Below are positions 7,862 through 16,525 of a stretch of 46,944 bases of DNA, one piece after another. The translations under genes and the position numbers were made by a program. The notes beneath the pieces are model-generated. The model searched no databases. It saw nothing but the letters and a program-made list of their open reading frames with translations, and was not told where the DNA came from. The stretch is from Muribaculaceae bacterium (GTDB taxonomy: Bacteria > Bacteroidota > Bacteroidia > Bacteroidales > Muribaculaceae): positions 1 through 46,944 of the forward strand of contig JAFVCX010000131.1 in NCBI GenBank assembly GCA_017478855.1, read 5' to 3'. The stretch's first letter is position 1; every line of letters starts with the position of its first letter.

Positions 7862-7900
7862 TGTTCTTGAAAATATTGATTCCCTAATTTTTTATGATGA

Positions 7901-9115
7901 TTATTTGATACCCTTACTGCCTTTGGCTCCGCCAAATCCTCCGCCCATGGCGAAGATGTTGTGGTCGAAGCTGGTGGTTTTACTTTCTTGCTCGCGCTTG
8001 CGCTTGAGTGCGAGCTGCACCAGCGTATCCATGAGTTTGGTGAAACTGATGCCTTTTCCTCTGTTCTCCCACAGATAGAATGAAAGTGAGCCCGGAATGG
8101 TATTGATTTCGTTCACATAAATGTCGCGCGTGTTGCCGTCGATCATCACATCGACGCGTGCAACGCCGTGGCACGACAGCACGCGAAACGTTTCGCCGGC
8201 CAAGTGCTGGATGCGCTTCGTTTCTTCTTCTGGCAACTCGGCTGGGAAACGCTTTGATGCGGCGGCCATGCCACGTTGGCCACTCTTGCTGCCCTTGCTC
8301 CCTTTGCCGCCACCCATGTATTTGTCCTCATAGCTGAGGATGTCGCCACTCATGATGGGCTGTTCCAGCACGCTGGTCTGGTACTCGTCGCAGTCGCCCA
8401 GCACCGAGCAGTTGATCTCTTGCAGATTCTCCACCATGTCCTCAACGATGATGCGCGAGCTGTATTGCTGCGCGTCGTCCACGCTCTCGATGAGCTGCTC
8501 ACGGCTCGCGGCTTTCCCAATTCCCACACTGGACCCCAAATTGGCGGGTTTCACAATCACCGGATAACCGATGCGATTCTCAATGTCGGCAATGAGTTTA
8601 TCGCGTTGCGACCACCACTGCTTGTCGGTAAACCACACATAGTCTACCACAGGAATATCGCAAGCGGCGAGAATCATCTTCATCGTGATTTTATCCATGC
8701 CATTGGCACTGGCGAGCGTGTTGCATCCGGCATAAGGAATGCCTATGGTATCGAGCAAACCCTCAAAAGTGCCGTCTTCGCCATTGCTGCCGTGCAGCAC
8801 AGGAATCACCACGTCAAGGCGAGTGAGGATGTCGCTGCCCCAAAACGGCTTTTTGGTTTTGTATAAATTATAGTCACCTGTGATAGGACGCATATACACC
8901 TGCTTGCACCACTTGATGAGCTGGGGCATGTTTTTGAAGTTATTCACGTCCATGAGGGCATCTCCCGTGTACCATGCACCTTGCTTGGTGATATAGACGG
9001 GAGTGATGTCGTATTTATTGATATCGATGGCGGCCATAGCCTGCTGGGCCGAAAGCACCGAAATCTCATGCTCGGTGCTGCGCCCGCCAAAGAAAATGCC
9101 AATGTTTGTTTTCAT
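7901..9115 (-). CDS. ddl: D-alanine--D-alanine ligase
   Basis: An ATP-grasp enzyme that joins two D-alanines for the peptidoglycan stem. The 404-residue protein begins MKTNIGIFFGGRSTEHEISV, the family signature; VIPVLHGSNGEDGTFEGLL, VKPANLGSSVGIGKA and DVMIDGNTRDIYVNEINTIPGS follow in order. I chose the ATG at 9115; an in-frame upstream start at 9166 would lie inside the preceding gene. The region facing the active site (YEDKYMGGG) keeps the tyrosine expected of D-Ala-D-Ala rather than D-Ala-D-Lac ligases. Oddities are a Gly/Lys/Ser-rich insert (GGGKGSKGSKSGQRG, around residue 280) and a similar C-terminal tail (GGGFGGAKGSKG). It lies 25 bases downstream of the MurF-like gene. Confidence 0.95.
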   Translation of the reverse strand: MKTNIGIFFGGRSTEHEISVLSAQQAMAAIDINKYDITPVYITKQGAWYTGDALMDVNNFKNMPQLIKWCKQVYMRPITGDYNLYKTKKPFWGSDILTRLDVVIPVLHGSNGEDGTFEGLLDTIGIPYAGCNTLASANGMDKITMKMILAACDIPVVDYVWFTDKQWWSQRDKLIADIENRIGYPVIVKPANLGSSVGIGKAASREQLIESVDDAQQYSSRIIVEDMVENLQEINCSVLGDCDEYQTSVLEQPIMSGDILSYEDKYMGGGKGSKGSKSGQRGMAAASKRFPAELPEEETKRIQHLAGETFRVLSCHGVARVDVMIDGNTRDIYVNEINTIPGSLSFYLWENRGKGISFTKLMDTLVQLALKRKREQESKTTSFDHNIFAMGGGFGGAKGSKGIK

Positions 9116-9140
9116 ATCGTTGTGATTAATATAATTTCTT

Positions 9141-10718
9141 TTATTTGAATGTGTCGGGCAAGTCATTCTCGAGCAACACCGTGTCGCCTTGCTGGGCCAG
9201 CGAGAGCATAAGTGCGTAACCCTCGGTGAAAGTGGCCACTGTGTGTAGCCTATCGGGATTGAATCCTGCGGCTTGAATGCCGCTCACGATGGCATCGCGA
9301 TTATACTCACCCACGATAATGGCCACATCGGCAGTCTTTGCGATATGCTCGCCAAATTCGCGATTTCGTTGCTCTTGCATCTTGCCCAGCTCAATCATAC
9401 CCGGAGTAATCACAAAATGCGTGCCGGGCATTTGGCTTAACACATCAAGGGCCATGCGGCTGCCGGTGGGATTGCTGTTATAAGCGTCGTCGATGATGGT
9501 GATGCCGCCGGCACGCTTCATGCTAAGGCGATGCTCCACTTGCTCAATGCGGCTCACGGCATATTGGATTTTTTCTTGTGGCACATCTAATTGAATGGCC
9601 ATAATGACGGCGGCCATCAGGTTGCTGATGTTGCTTTCGCCCACAAGTTTGGTGGTGAGCTGGATGCGAGTGTCACCTCCCACCACAGTAAAGTGGGTGC
9701 CTCGTTCATTATAGCTTAAATCCTCCACATTATAGTCCACTTGCTCGCCCTCATTCATGGCATAACGCAGAGTGGGCACATTGCTCACATCGCGGCTGGC
9801 AACCAGCGGCCAATCATTGTTGATGATGGCCATTCCATCGGAAGGAAGTGCGTCGACCAACTCAAATTTGGTGCGTTGCACATTCTCAGGGGTCTTAAAT
9901 GTTTCCAAATGCATTTCGCCCACGGCAGTCACAATGCCAAACTTGGGGCGCACGATGTCGCAAATCTCTTTAATGTCGCCCACGTTTTTTGCTCCCATTT
10001 CGCACACATACACTTGGTCGTAGGGGCGCAGCACCTCATTGATGGTGCGCACCACTCCCAATGTGGTGTTGAAGTTGCCGGGAGGCAAACACACCGAGTA
10101 TTGCTCACTTAGGATTTTGCCCAAAAAAGTGCGTGTGCTCGTTTTGCCATAACTGCCGGTGATGCCCACCACGGTGAGCTGAGGCATGCCGGCAAGTTTT
10201 TCTTTGGCCATGTTGAGAAACTTGTTTTGCTCCCAACGGCGATAGGGTGTTAAAATCCAGTTGATGAGGAGCGTGATAAAGGGTGAGATGATGGTTAACG
10301 CTACCGTCACTCTGCACCCATTGAGCCACCCCTCGCGACTCACGACTGCGGCCACCACGGCAATGCAGAGGAGCAAAGCTGTGGCAAACTGCATCTTCAC
10401 GCGCTTGGTGTATTTCAGAGGCAACTTGTATTTTTTGCGCAGGTCGCTTGCAATCAGCCCAACGATGCACAACGTCAGCAAAGCAATGTTGTAATAAGAA
10501 TTGTAAACAAAAGGAACCACCAGAGCGACCATAATGGCCATCATGACCAAGCGCTTCACGGTGGTGCCTTCCTGACTTTGCGTGAGCCATCGCCAGTATC
10601 GTGAGGCAAAATAGCTGTTTTGTTGCAGCATTTGCATGTCCCATCGCAACATCAGGCCAAGAAACACAAGGCCTGCGAGCAGCATGATGGCAAATGTGAT
10701 GAAGGCTGGTGTTGTCAT
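9141..10718 (-). CDS. Membrane-anchored MurF-like Mur ligase
   Basis: A 525-residue protein in two parts. Residues 1-160 hold about five hydrophobic helices (near 5-24, 57-72, 77-90, 111-126, 137-156) in place of the usual UDP-binding N-terminal domain of MurF. From about 180 comes a Mur ligase core: P-loop GITGSYGKTST (185-195), the EMGA motif (240-243), INNDWP, SNISNLMAAVIMA, EHRLSMKRAGGITIIDDAYNSNP, and a C-terminal substrate domain. The DDAYNSNP motif is typical of MurF, which adds D-Ala-D-Ala. It lies between a hydrolase (four-base overlap) and ddl (25 bases), so it probably uses the Ddl product, perhaps on a lipid-linked acceptor at the membrane. That substrate is inference. Confidence 0.85.
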   Translation of the reverse strand: MTTPAFITFAIMLLAGLVFLGLMLRWDMQMLQQNSYFASRYWRWLTQSQEGTTVKRLVMMAIMVALVVPFVYNSYYNIALLTLCIVGLIASDLRKKYKLPLKYTKRVKMQFATALLLCIAVVAAVVSREGWLNGCRVTVALTIISPFITLLINWILTPYRRWEQNKFLNMAKEKLAGMPQLTVVGITGSYGKTSTRTFLGKILSEQYSVCLPPGNFNTTLGVVRTINEVLRPYDQVYVCEMGAKNVGDIKEICDIVRPKFGIVTAVGEMHLETFKTPENVQRTKFELVDALPSDGMAIINNDWPLVASRDVSNVPTLRYAMNEGEQVDYNVEDLSYNERGTHFTVVGGDTRIQLTTKLVGESNISNLMAAVIMAIQLDVPQEKIQYAVSRIEQVEHRLSMKRAGGITIIDDAYNSNPTGSRMALDVLSQMPGTHFVITPGMIELGKMQEQRNREFGEHIAKTADVAIIVGEYNRDAIVSGIQAAGFNPDRLHTVATFTEGYALMLSLAQQGDTVLLENDLPDTFK

Positions 10719-11494
10719 GATGGTTGTGTTTTGTCTTTTTCGAGAAAACTGTTGAGCACAGCAGCCGTTTGAACGGGATTCTGCAAATAGCTATGATGAC
10801 CACAGCCCGGATATGACACCAGCCCCGCATCGGGAATGAGATAACGCATCTTGTAGGCATCGGTGATGGGAGTGGCCGTATCGGCCTCACCCCAAATGAG
10901 CAGGGTAGGGCACTTGATAGACGGCATCACGGGCTTCAAGTCGGTGTTGACTAGCTTGTTCATGATGGCACGCATGGTGGGGCTGGAGTTTTTATAATCG
11001 CTCGAACCCAGGGCATGCTTGCGGCTGTCGAGCCATTGGCGTCCCCGCTTGTTGCCCATCAGGAATAGGGCCAAATGCTTTACCGCTTTGGCCGCGCCCA
11101 CTTTCAGATAATAATTGAGGCCACGGGAAGGCTTGACTCCAGCTGCATCTATCAATATCAGTTTGTTGACGGTATGGTGGCTGGCATACTGAATGGCGAT
11201 GCGTCCGCCGTGTGAGTGCCCAATCAAGATGGGATTGCTGATGCCTTCGGCTTGAATGAAGGCCTCAAGAAACCGGTCGTGTTCTTCAATTCCCCACACT
11301 TCTGCTGGCTCGCTGCTCTCTCCAAAACCCGGTAAATCCAAATTATAAACCTTGAAATGCGGCAGCAGGGCATCGGCAATACTCTGCACGTCGGCGTGCG
11401 TGTTGAGCCAGCCGTGCATCAAGATAACGGGTTTCCCCTCACCCTCAACCCAAAAAGAGAGTTTGATGCCGCAAATGTTCAGTTCTTTTTTCAT
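10715..11494 (-). CDS. Alpha/beta-fold hydrolase
   Basis: A 259-residue soluble alpha/beta hydrolase. It has the oxyanion segment LMHGWLN, nucleophile elbow GHSHGG (Ser94), acid in LLIWGEADTATP and catalytic histidine in YPGCGHHSYL, so the full triad is present. There is no signal peptide, so it should be cytoplasmic. The family is too broad to name a substrate. Its stop overlaps the start of the MurF-like gene by four bases and ddl follows, so an esterase or amidase role in the same wall-precursor pathway is likely. A minus-strand TAAATTTG (11530-11523) could be its -7 element, but no good -33 is visible. Confidence 0.85.
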   Translation of the reverse strand: MKKELNICGIKLSFWVEGEGKPVILMHGWLNTHADVQSIADALLPHFKVYNLDLPGFGESSEPAEVWGIEEHDRFLEAFIQAEGISNPILIGHSHGGRIAIQYASHHTVNKLILIDAAGVKPSRGLNYYLKVGAAKAVKHLALFLMGNKRGRQWLDSRKHALGSSDYKNSSPTMRAIMNKLVNTDLKPVMPSIKCPTLLIWGEADTATPITDAYKMRYLIPDAGLVSYPGCGHHSYLQNPVQTAAVLNSFLEKDKTQPS

Positions 11495-11541
11495 TGACTC
11501 GTCATGTAATCAAAATAATCTGCAAATTTACTATTTCCTTT

Positions 11542-12684
11542 TCAAAAGGCCACTACTTGCGGCCACTTTTTTGAAAATATCTTGCCGCATAATTGGTCGA
11601 TGCGGCGATGCGCCTCAAGGATTCTGTTTTGACTGATGCGTCCATCTTTAACAGCCTGCACAATGATGTCGACCAAGCGGAAAGGTCTTTCGACCTCAAA
11701 TCCGGTGCTGATGTTGTTGCCCACGCAAAGCATATCGGCTCCGGCATTGATTGCCAAGACCACGGCTTGCTCCACCGAGTAATTGTCAACGATAGCCTGC
11801 ATGTAAATGTCGTCGGTTACGATCACGCCATCGTAATGCAGCGAGTCGCGCAGCAGGCCTTGCAAGGTTTTGTGCGACAAGGTGGCCGGATATTGCTCGT
11901 CAATGTTTTGGTTCATGATATGAGCAGTCATGATGACATCGGTCAAGCCTGACTGTATGAGAAACTTGTAAGGTTCCAATTCAGAAGGTTGCCATGTGCG
12001 TGTCACATCCACAAAATTCCAGTGAGAGTCGCCGGTGGCACTGCCGTGACCGGGAAAATGCTTCAATGTGCATGCCACCCCACAGCCGTGATGCTCCTCA
12101 ATCATCCAGCCTGCATGCCGAGCAATAGCTTGAGGGTCGGCCGAGAAGCAGCGTTGAATCTTTCCGAGGGCAGGGCACTCGCCTTTCACGTCGACCACTG
12201 GTGCCAAATTCAGGTTGACACCCATCATAGAAATCTCTTGAGCCATTTGTGAGGCGTAATGCCGGGTGGTGTCTTCGCTGTCGGTGTCGCCCAGATATTG
12301 GGCCGAAACGGTTTTTTTGAAACCATATTGAGGTTTCATGCGGGCTACCCGGCCTCCCTCTTGGTCAAGGGCAATGATGAGTGGATAGGTGGCTGCCGAC
12401 TGCAAATCGCTTGTGAGGCATGCCAGTTGCCCGGCACGGGTGATGTTTCGCGAACCGATGGTTCCGCTCCCGGTTAGGTCTACATCAAAAAGAATAATTG
12501 CCCCCACATGCAAGTCGCGCACATAGCGCATCGCGTCGCAGTCATTGCTGATGCTATTTCCTTTGAAACCAACCATTAACATCTGTGCGGCGTATCGGCG
12601 CAGCAAGGAGTCGGGCATGAGAACTTCGCCCGAAACGGGCAACAAATTCGCCAAGATGAGCAGCAAAAAAAGAATTTTCTTCAT
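11542..12684 (-). CDS. Secreted glycoside hydrolase family 3 (NagZ-like beta-N-acetylhexosaminidase)
   Basis: A 380-residue single-domain GH3 enzyme with an N-terminal signal peptide (MKKILFLLLILANLLPVSGE). The diagnostic KHFPGHG motif is at about 208-214, followed by the GDSHW loop carrying the Asp/His acid-base dyad of N-acetylhexosaminidases. The nucleophile aspartate lies in GVIVTDDIYM (about residue 291). NagZ enzymes release GlcNAc from muropeptides; the signal peptide here suggests a periplasmic or surface site rather than the cytoplasmic one of E. coli NagZ. I chose the ATG at 12684; the in-frame TTG at 12693 is an alternative. A -7 element lies 23 bases upstream. Confidence 0.9.
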   Translation of the reverse strand: MKKILFLLLILANLLPVSGEVLMPDSLLRRYAAQMLMVGFKGNSISNDCDAMRYVRDLHVGAIILFDVDLTGSGTIGSRNITRAGQLACLTSDLQSAATYPLIIALDQEGGRVARMKPQYGFKKTVSAQYLGDTDSEDTTRHYASQMAQEISMMGVNLNLAPVVDVKGECPALGKIQRCFSADPQAIARHAGWMIEEHHGCGVACTLKHFPGHGSATGDSHWNFVDVTRTWQPSELEPYKFLIQSGLTDVIMTAHIMNQNIDEQYPATLSHKTLQGLLRDSLHYDGVIVTDDIYMQAIVDNYSVEQAVVLAINAGADMLCVGNNISTGFEVERPFRLVDIIVQAVKDGRISQNRILEAHRRIDQLCGKIFSKKWPQVVAF

Positions 12685-12706
12685 ACAAACCAATCATTTC
12701 AGGCTG

Positions 12707-12714
12707 CAAAGTTA
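12707..12714 (-). promoter_or_regulatory. -7 element of the GH3 gene
   Basis: The minus strand reads TAACTTTG, matching TAnnTTTG, 22 bases before the ATG at 12684. No convincing -33 TTTG is seen upstream, where the sequence is an A-rich run. Confidence 0.5.
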
Positions 12715-12835
12715 CCACTAATCGTCGATTTTTTCTTTTTTTCGAAGGCTGAATTTCTCCATTTTTTTATGTGACTGCGACTGGAGTCGCGAAGTTGCTT
12801 TGCTCCCGACTATGCAAAGAAAAACAAGTTTTCCT

Positions 12836-12866
12836 TTTGTGTAGCTCTCGTTTTTATGTAATTTTG
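12836..12866 (+). promoter_or_regulatory. Promoter of feoAB
   Basis: TTTG at 12836-12839, a 19-base spacer, then TAATTTTG at 12859-12866: a full match to the Bacteroidota promoter. The feoAB start codon is 65 bases downstream. A small inverted repeat (TGCGACT-GG-AGTCGCG, about 12775-12790) lies further upstream. I could not recognise a Fur box. Confidence 0.75.
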
Positions 12867-12931
12867 CCGTCGAATAGTTATGGCGAGATGCCACGAAAAT
12901 GAAATGAGAAAGTGTTAAGTGATAATTGAAA

Positions 12932-15454
12932 ATGAAACTATCGGAATTAAAAACTGGTGAAAAAGGTGTGATTGTGAAGGTGCTGGGACACGGTGGCTTT
13001 CGCAAACGCATTGTGGAGATGGGTTTCATCAAGGGCAAACAAGTGGAGGTGCTGCTCAATGCGCCACTTGAAGACCCCGTGAAATATCGCATTATGGGCT
13101 ATGAGGTATCGCTTCGGCACGACGAAGCCGACCTCATAGAAGTTGTGGGCGAGAATGCGGAAAGTCCGGTTTCGTCCAATGACCAACTGAAGCGAGAAGT
13201 GGTGGACGACCACCTCACCGAAGAACAGATGTTTACCGAAGCTCGCAAGCAACGCCGCGTCATCAATGTGGCCCTTGTGGGAAACCCGAATTGCGGCAAG
13301 ACATCGCTTTTCAACTTTGCTTCGGGTGCCCATGCTCGGGTGGGAAATTACAGCGGTGTCACAGTCGATGCCACCGAGGCCCATGCCACTTTTGAAGGTT
13401 ATGAGTTCAATCTGATTGACCTGCCCGGCACCTATTCGCTCTCGGCTTATAGCCCGGAGGACTTGTATGTGCGCAAATACATCGTGGAGAAGACCCCCGA
13501 TATCGTTATCAATGTGATTGACGTATCGAATCTGGAGCGAAACCTATACCTCACCACGCAGCTCATCGATATGAATCAGCGCATGGTGTGCGCCCTCAAC
13601 ATGTTCGACGAGTTTGAAAAACGCGGTGACCATCTCGACATAGACTGCCTGAGCCAGCTTTTTGGGGTGCCGATGATTCCCACCTCGTTCAAAAATGGTC
13701 GGGGAGTGGATCTGTTGTTTCACATTATCATCAATATGTATGAAGGGGTGGACTATCTGGATGCCGATGGCAACATAAGTCCCGATGTGGCTCGTGAGAT
13801 TCGTGAATGGCACAAACAATATGCGAGTGATGTGGCTCTTGAACACCAAGAAGATTTTGCGTCGAGCGACCGGCCTGTGAAAAACTATTTTCGCCACATT
13901 CATGTGAATCATGGCCAGTATGTGGAGCGTGGAATCGACGCCGTGAAGCGTGAGATTCAAAAGGACAGTACCATCCGCCATAAATTCTCCACCCGATATT
14001 TGGCCATCAAGTCGTTGGAGCATGACCAAGAAGTGGAAAAAATCATCAGTGCCATGCCCAACGGACAAGCCGTTTTGGCTGTTCGCAACAAGGCTGCCGA
14101 GCAGATTCTTGCTGATACCGAACAAGATAGTGAAACGGCCATTATGGATGCCAAATATGGCTTCATACGAGGCGCGTTGGGTGAGGCACAATATCGCGAA
14201 GGGAGTGATAACGACACCTATCGCATGACCCACTTGGCCGATAGCGTTTTTAGCAATCGCTATGTGGGATTTCCCATCTTCTTTCTCATCTTGTTTGTCA
14301 TGTTTGAGACCACATTCGTGCTTGGCCAGTATCCCATGGACTGGATTGAGGACGGTGTGGCTTGGTTGGGCAACCTGATAGGGCGAGTAATGCCGGGCGG
14401 CATGCTGAAGGATATGCTCATCGACGGTGTGATAGGCGGTGTGGGATCGGTGATTGTGTTCTTGCCCCAAATTTTGATTTTATACTTCTTCATTTCGCTC
14501 ATGGAAGACTCCGGTTACATGGCGCGCGCGGCTTTCATTATGGATAAACTCATGCACAAAATGGGCTTGCATGGCAAGTCGTTCATTCCCCTCATCATGG
14601 GCTTTGGCTGCAACGTGCCTGCTGTGATGGCCACCCGCACCATTGAGAGCCGCCGCTCGCGCATCATCACGATGATGATATTGCCTTTCATGAGCTGTTC
14701 GGCCCGGCTGCCCATCTACATCATGATTACCGGCACATTTTTTGCGTTGCGATACAGGTCGTTAGTGATGATCTCGCTCTATGTGGTGGGCATCATGGTG
14801 GCGGTGCTGGTGAGCAATATCTTTTCGCGCCATGTAATTAAAGGAGAAGACACGCCTTTTGTGATGGAGCTGCCACCTTATCGCATGCCCACCTCCAAAG
14901 CCATCGCGCGGCACACATGGGAGAAGGGTAAAGAATATTTGAAAAAAATGGGTGGCATCATTTTGGTGGCCAGCATTGTGGTGTGGGCTATGGGATATTT
15001 TCCGCATAACGACCACCTCACTCAGCAAGAACAGCAAGAGCAAAGCATCATCGGCACCATAGGCAAGGCCATTGAACCGGTGTTCGAGCCACAGGGATTC
15101 AACTGGAAACTCGACGTGAGCCTCATAGCCGGCTTGGGAGCTAAAGAAATTGTGGCTTCGACCATTGGTGTGCTCTATAGTGGCGACGACAGCTTTGGTG
15201 ATGATGACTCATATAGCGACGACACCGATAAATATACCTTATTGCACAAACAAATGGTTGCCGAGGGACTCACACCACTTTCGGCCTATTGCTATTTGCT
15301 CTTTGTGCTGCTCTATTTCCCATGCTTGGCAACGATTGTAGCCATCAAAAATGAGACCGGCAAGTGGAAATGGGCACTCATTGCTGCCACCTACACCACG
15401 TTGGTAGCTTGGATCGTTTCGGCCGCCGTCTATCAGATTGGCTCTCTTTTCTGA
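12932..15454 (+). CDS. feoB: Ferrous iron transporter, FeoA-FeoB fusion
   Basis: An 840-residue inner-membrane Fe(II) transporter. Residues 1-75 form a FeoA (SH3-like) domain (KLSELKTGEKGVIVKVLGHG ... EMGFIKG). The GTPase follows with G1 GNPNCGKTS (about 117-125), G3 DLPGTYSL and G4 NMFD. The C-terminal half is the membrane core with GFGCNVPAVMATRTI, the family's cysteine-containing gate motif, and the second gate near GLGAKEIVAST. I chose ATG 12932 over the in-frame TTG at 12926. Fusion of FeoA to FeoB is normal in Bacteroidota. It stands behind its own promoter and ends 11 bases before corA. Confidence 0.96.
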   Translation: MKLSELKTGEKGVIVKVLGHGGFRKRIVEMGFIKGKQVEVLLNAPLEDPVKYRIMGYEVSLRHDEADLIEVVGENAESPVSSNDQLKREVVDDHLTEEQMFTEARKQRRVINVALVGNPNCGKTSLFNFASGAHARVGNYSGVTVDATEAHATFEGYEFNLIDLPGTYSLSAYSPEDLYVRKYIVEKTPDIVINVIDVSNLERNLYLTTQLIDMNQRMVCALNMFDEFEKRGDHLDIDCLSQLFGVPMIPTSFKNGRGVDLLFHIIINMYEGVDYLDADGNISPDVAREIREWHKQYASDVALEHQEDFASSDRPVKNYFRHIHVNHGQYVERGIDAVKREIQKDSTIRHKFSTRYLAIKSLEHDQEVEKIISAMPNGQAVLAVRNKAAEQILADTEQDSETAIMDAKYGFIRGALGEAQYREGSDNDTYRMTHLADSVFSNRYVGFPIFFLILFVMFETTFVLGQYPMDWIEDGVAWLGNLIGRVMPGGMLKDMLIDGVIGGVGSVIVFLPQILILYFFISLMEDSGYMARAAFIMDKLMHKMGLHGKSFIPLIMGFGCNVPAVMATRTIESRRSRIITMMILPFMSCSARLPIYIMITGTFFALRYRSLVMISLYVVGIMVAVLVSNIFSRHVIKGEDTPFVMELPPYRMPTSKAIARHTWEKGKEYLKKMGGIILVASIVVWAMGYFPHNDHLTQQEQQEQSIIGTIGKAIEPVFEPQGFNWKLDVSLIAGLGAKEIVASTIGVLYSGDDSFGDDDSYSDDTDKYTLLHKQMVAEGLTPLSAYCYLLFVLLYFPCLATIVAIKNETGKWKWALIAATYTTLVAWIVSAAVYQIGSLF

Positions 15455-15465
15455 AAATACACATA

Positions 15466-16392
15466 ATGAAAACGTATTGGAACATCTCGAAAAATCTTCA
15501 GCCTCTCACAGAATGGCAGCCCAACTGTTGGATTCAAGTGACCGCACCCTCTGCAACCGAAGTTCGGTCGCTGGAAGAAGACTATGGTTTGCCCGGTGAT
15601 TTTGTGACCGATATTGCCGATGTGGATGAGCGGGCGCGTTGCGACAGCGAAGATGGATGGACGCTCGTCATTCTGCGCATCCCCTTTGCCAAAGAAATGG
15701 CTTCACGCACCCCCTTCACCACAATCCCGCTGGGCATATTGTTTAAGGACGATGTGATCATGACCATTTGTCACAACGAATGCGATGTGGTGAAAGATTT
15801 TATCAGTTTTCATCAAAAAAGAGGAGAGGGGTTTATAGATGTGGTGGACATGACATTTCGATTGTTCCTCACCTCCTCGGTGTGGTATCTGAAGCACCTC
15901 AAGCAGATTGGCTCGCGCATCAATCAAGCCAAGCGGGCTTTGGACGACGACATCAATAATGAGTCGCTGGTGGCATTGTCGCGCCTGCAAGATTCACTCA
16001 CCTATTTCATGACCTCCATCAGAGGCAATGAGAATCTGTTGCAGAAATTGCGCTTCAAACTGCCGGTGGATGAATTGGATATCGACCTAATTGAAGACGT
16101 GGGCATCGAAGTGACGCAGGCGCGTGAAATCGCAGGGATTTATAGTGACATTCTTGAGAGCACCATGGACACCTATTCCAATGTCATTAATAACAACATG
16201 AATAAAACCATGCGCACGCTCACGGCCTTTTCTATCGTCATGATGTTTCCCACAATAGTGGGTACCATCTATGGGATGAATCTGATCAACGGGCTTGAAA
16301 CCAACCCCTATGGAATGCCCATCGCATTGGGCATATCGGTGGTGGCTTCGGCAGCGGCTTGGTTGGTGCTGAAGTACAAAAAACTCATCTGA
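15466..16392 (+). CDS. CorA-family divalent metal transporter
   Basis: A 308-residue CorA-type channel for Mg2+ or other divalent cations. A large acidic cytoplasmic N-terminal domain with long helices (about 120-240) is followed by two C-terminal membrane helices; the signature YGMN sits between them (GMN at 270-272) with a short periplasmic loop. The C-terminus is basic (KYKKLI), as in the family. The ATG at 15466 gives the normal length; a longer frame would run back into feoB. It is 11 bases downstream of feoB, so both metal transporters are probably co-transcribed. Confidence 0.94.
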   Translation: MKTYWNISKNLQPLTEWQPNCWIQVTAPSATEVRSLEEDYGLPGDFVTDIADVDERARCDSEDGWTLVILRIPFAKEMASRTPFTTIPLGILFKDDVIMTICHNECDVVKDFISFHQKRGEGFIDVVDMTFRLFLTSSVWYLKHLKQIGSRINQAKRALDDDINNESLVALSRLQDSLTYFMTSIRGNENLLQKLRFKLPVDELDIDLIEDVGIEVTQAREIAGIYSDILESTMDTYSNVINNNMNKTMRTLTAFSIVMMFPTIVGTIYGMNLINGLETNPYGMPIALGISVVASAAAWLVLKYKKLI

Positions 16393-16493
16393 GTGTAGGG
16401 CTTGCCGCGGTAGTAGAGGGCGAAGCACAGTGAAAAAAAACTTAAAAAAGCGGCTTTCATGGTGGCCAATACGAGTTAATGTGAGAAAAATCG

Positions 16494-16501
16494 TAAATTT
16501 G
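16494..16501 (+). promoter_or_regulatory. Possible -7 element for the DHH phosphoesterase operon
   Basis: TAAATTTG matches TAnnTTTG, 24 bases before the start codon at 16526. No clear TTTG is found 19-21 bases further upstream, so this is tentative. Confidence 0.4.
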
Positions 16502-16525
16502 CAAATTCATCATTTTGTGTAACCT

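Noticed and set aside
13544-14470. 308-codon minus-strand frame inside feoB
   Set aside because: Histidine-rich translation opposite the FeoB coding frame; no homology seen.
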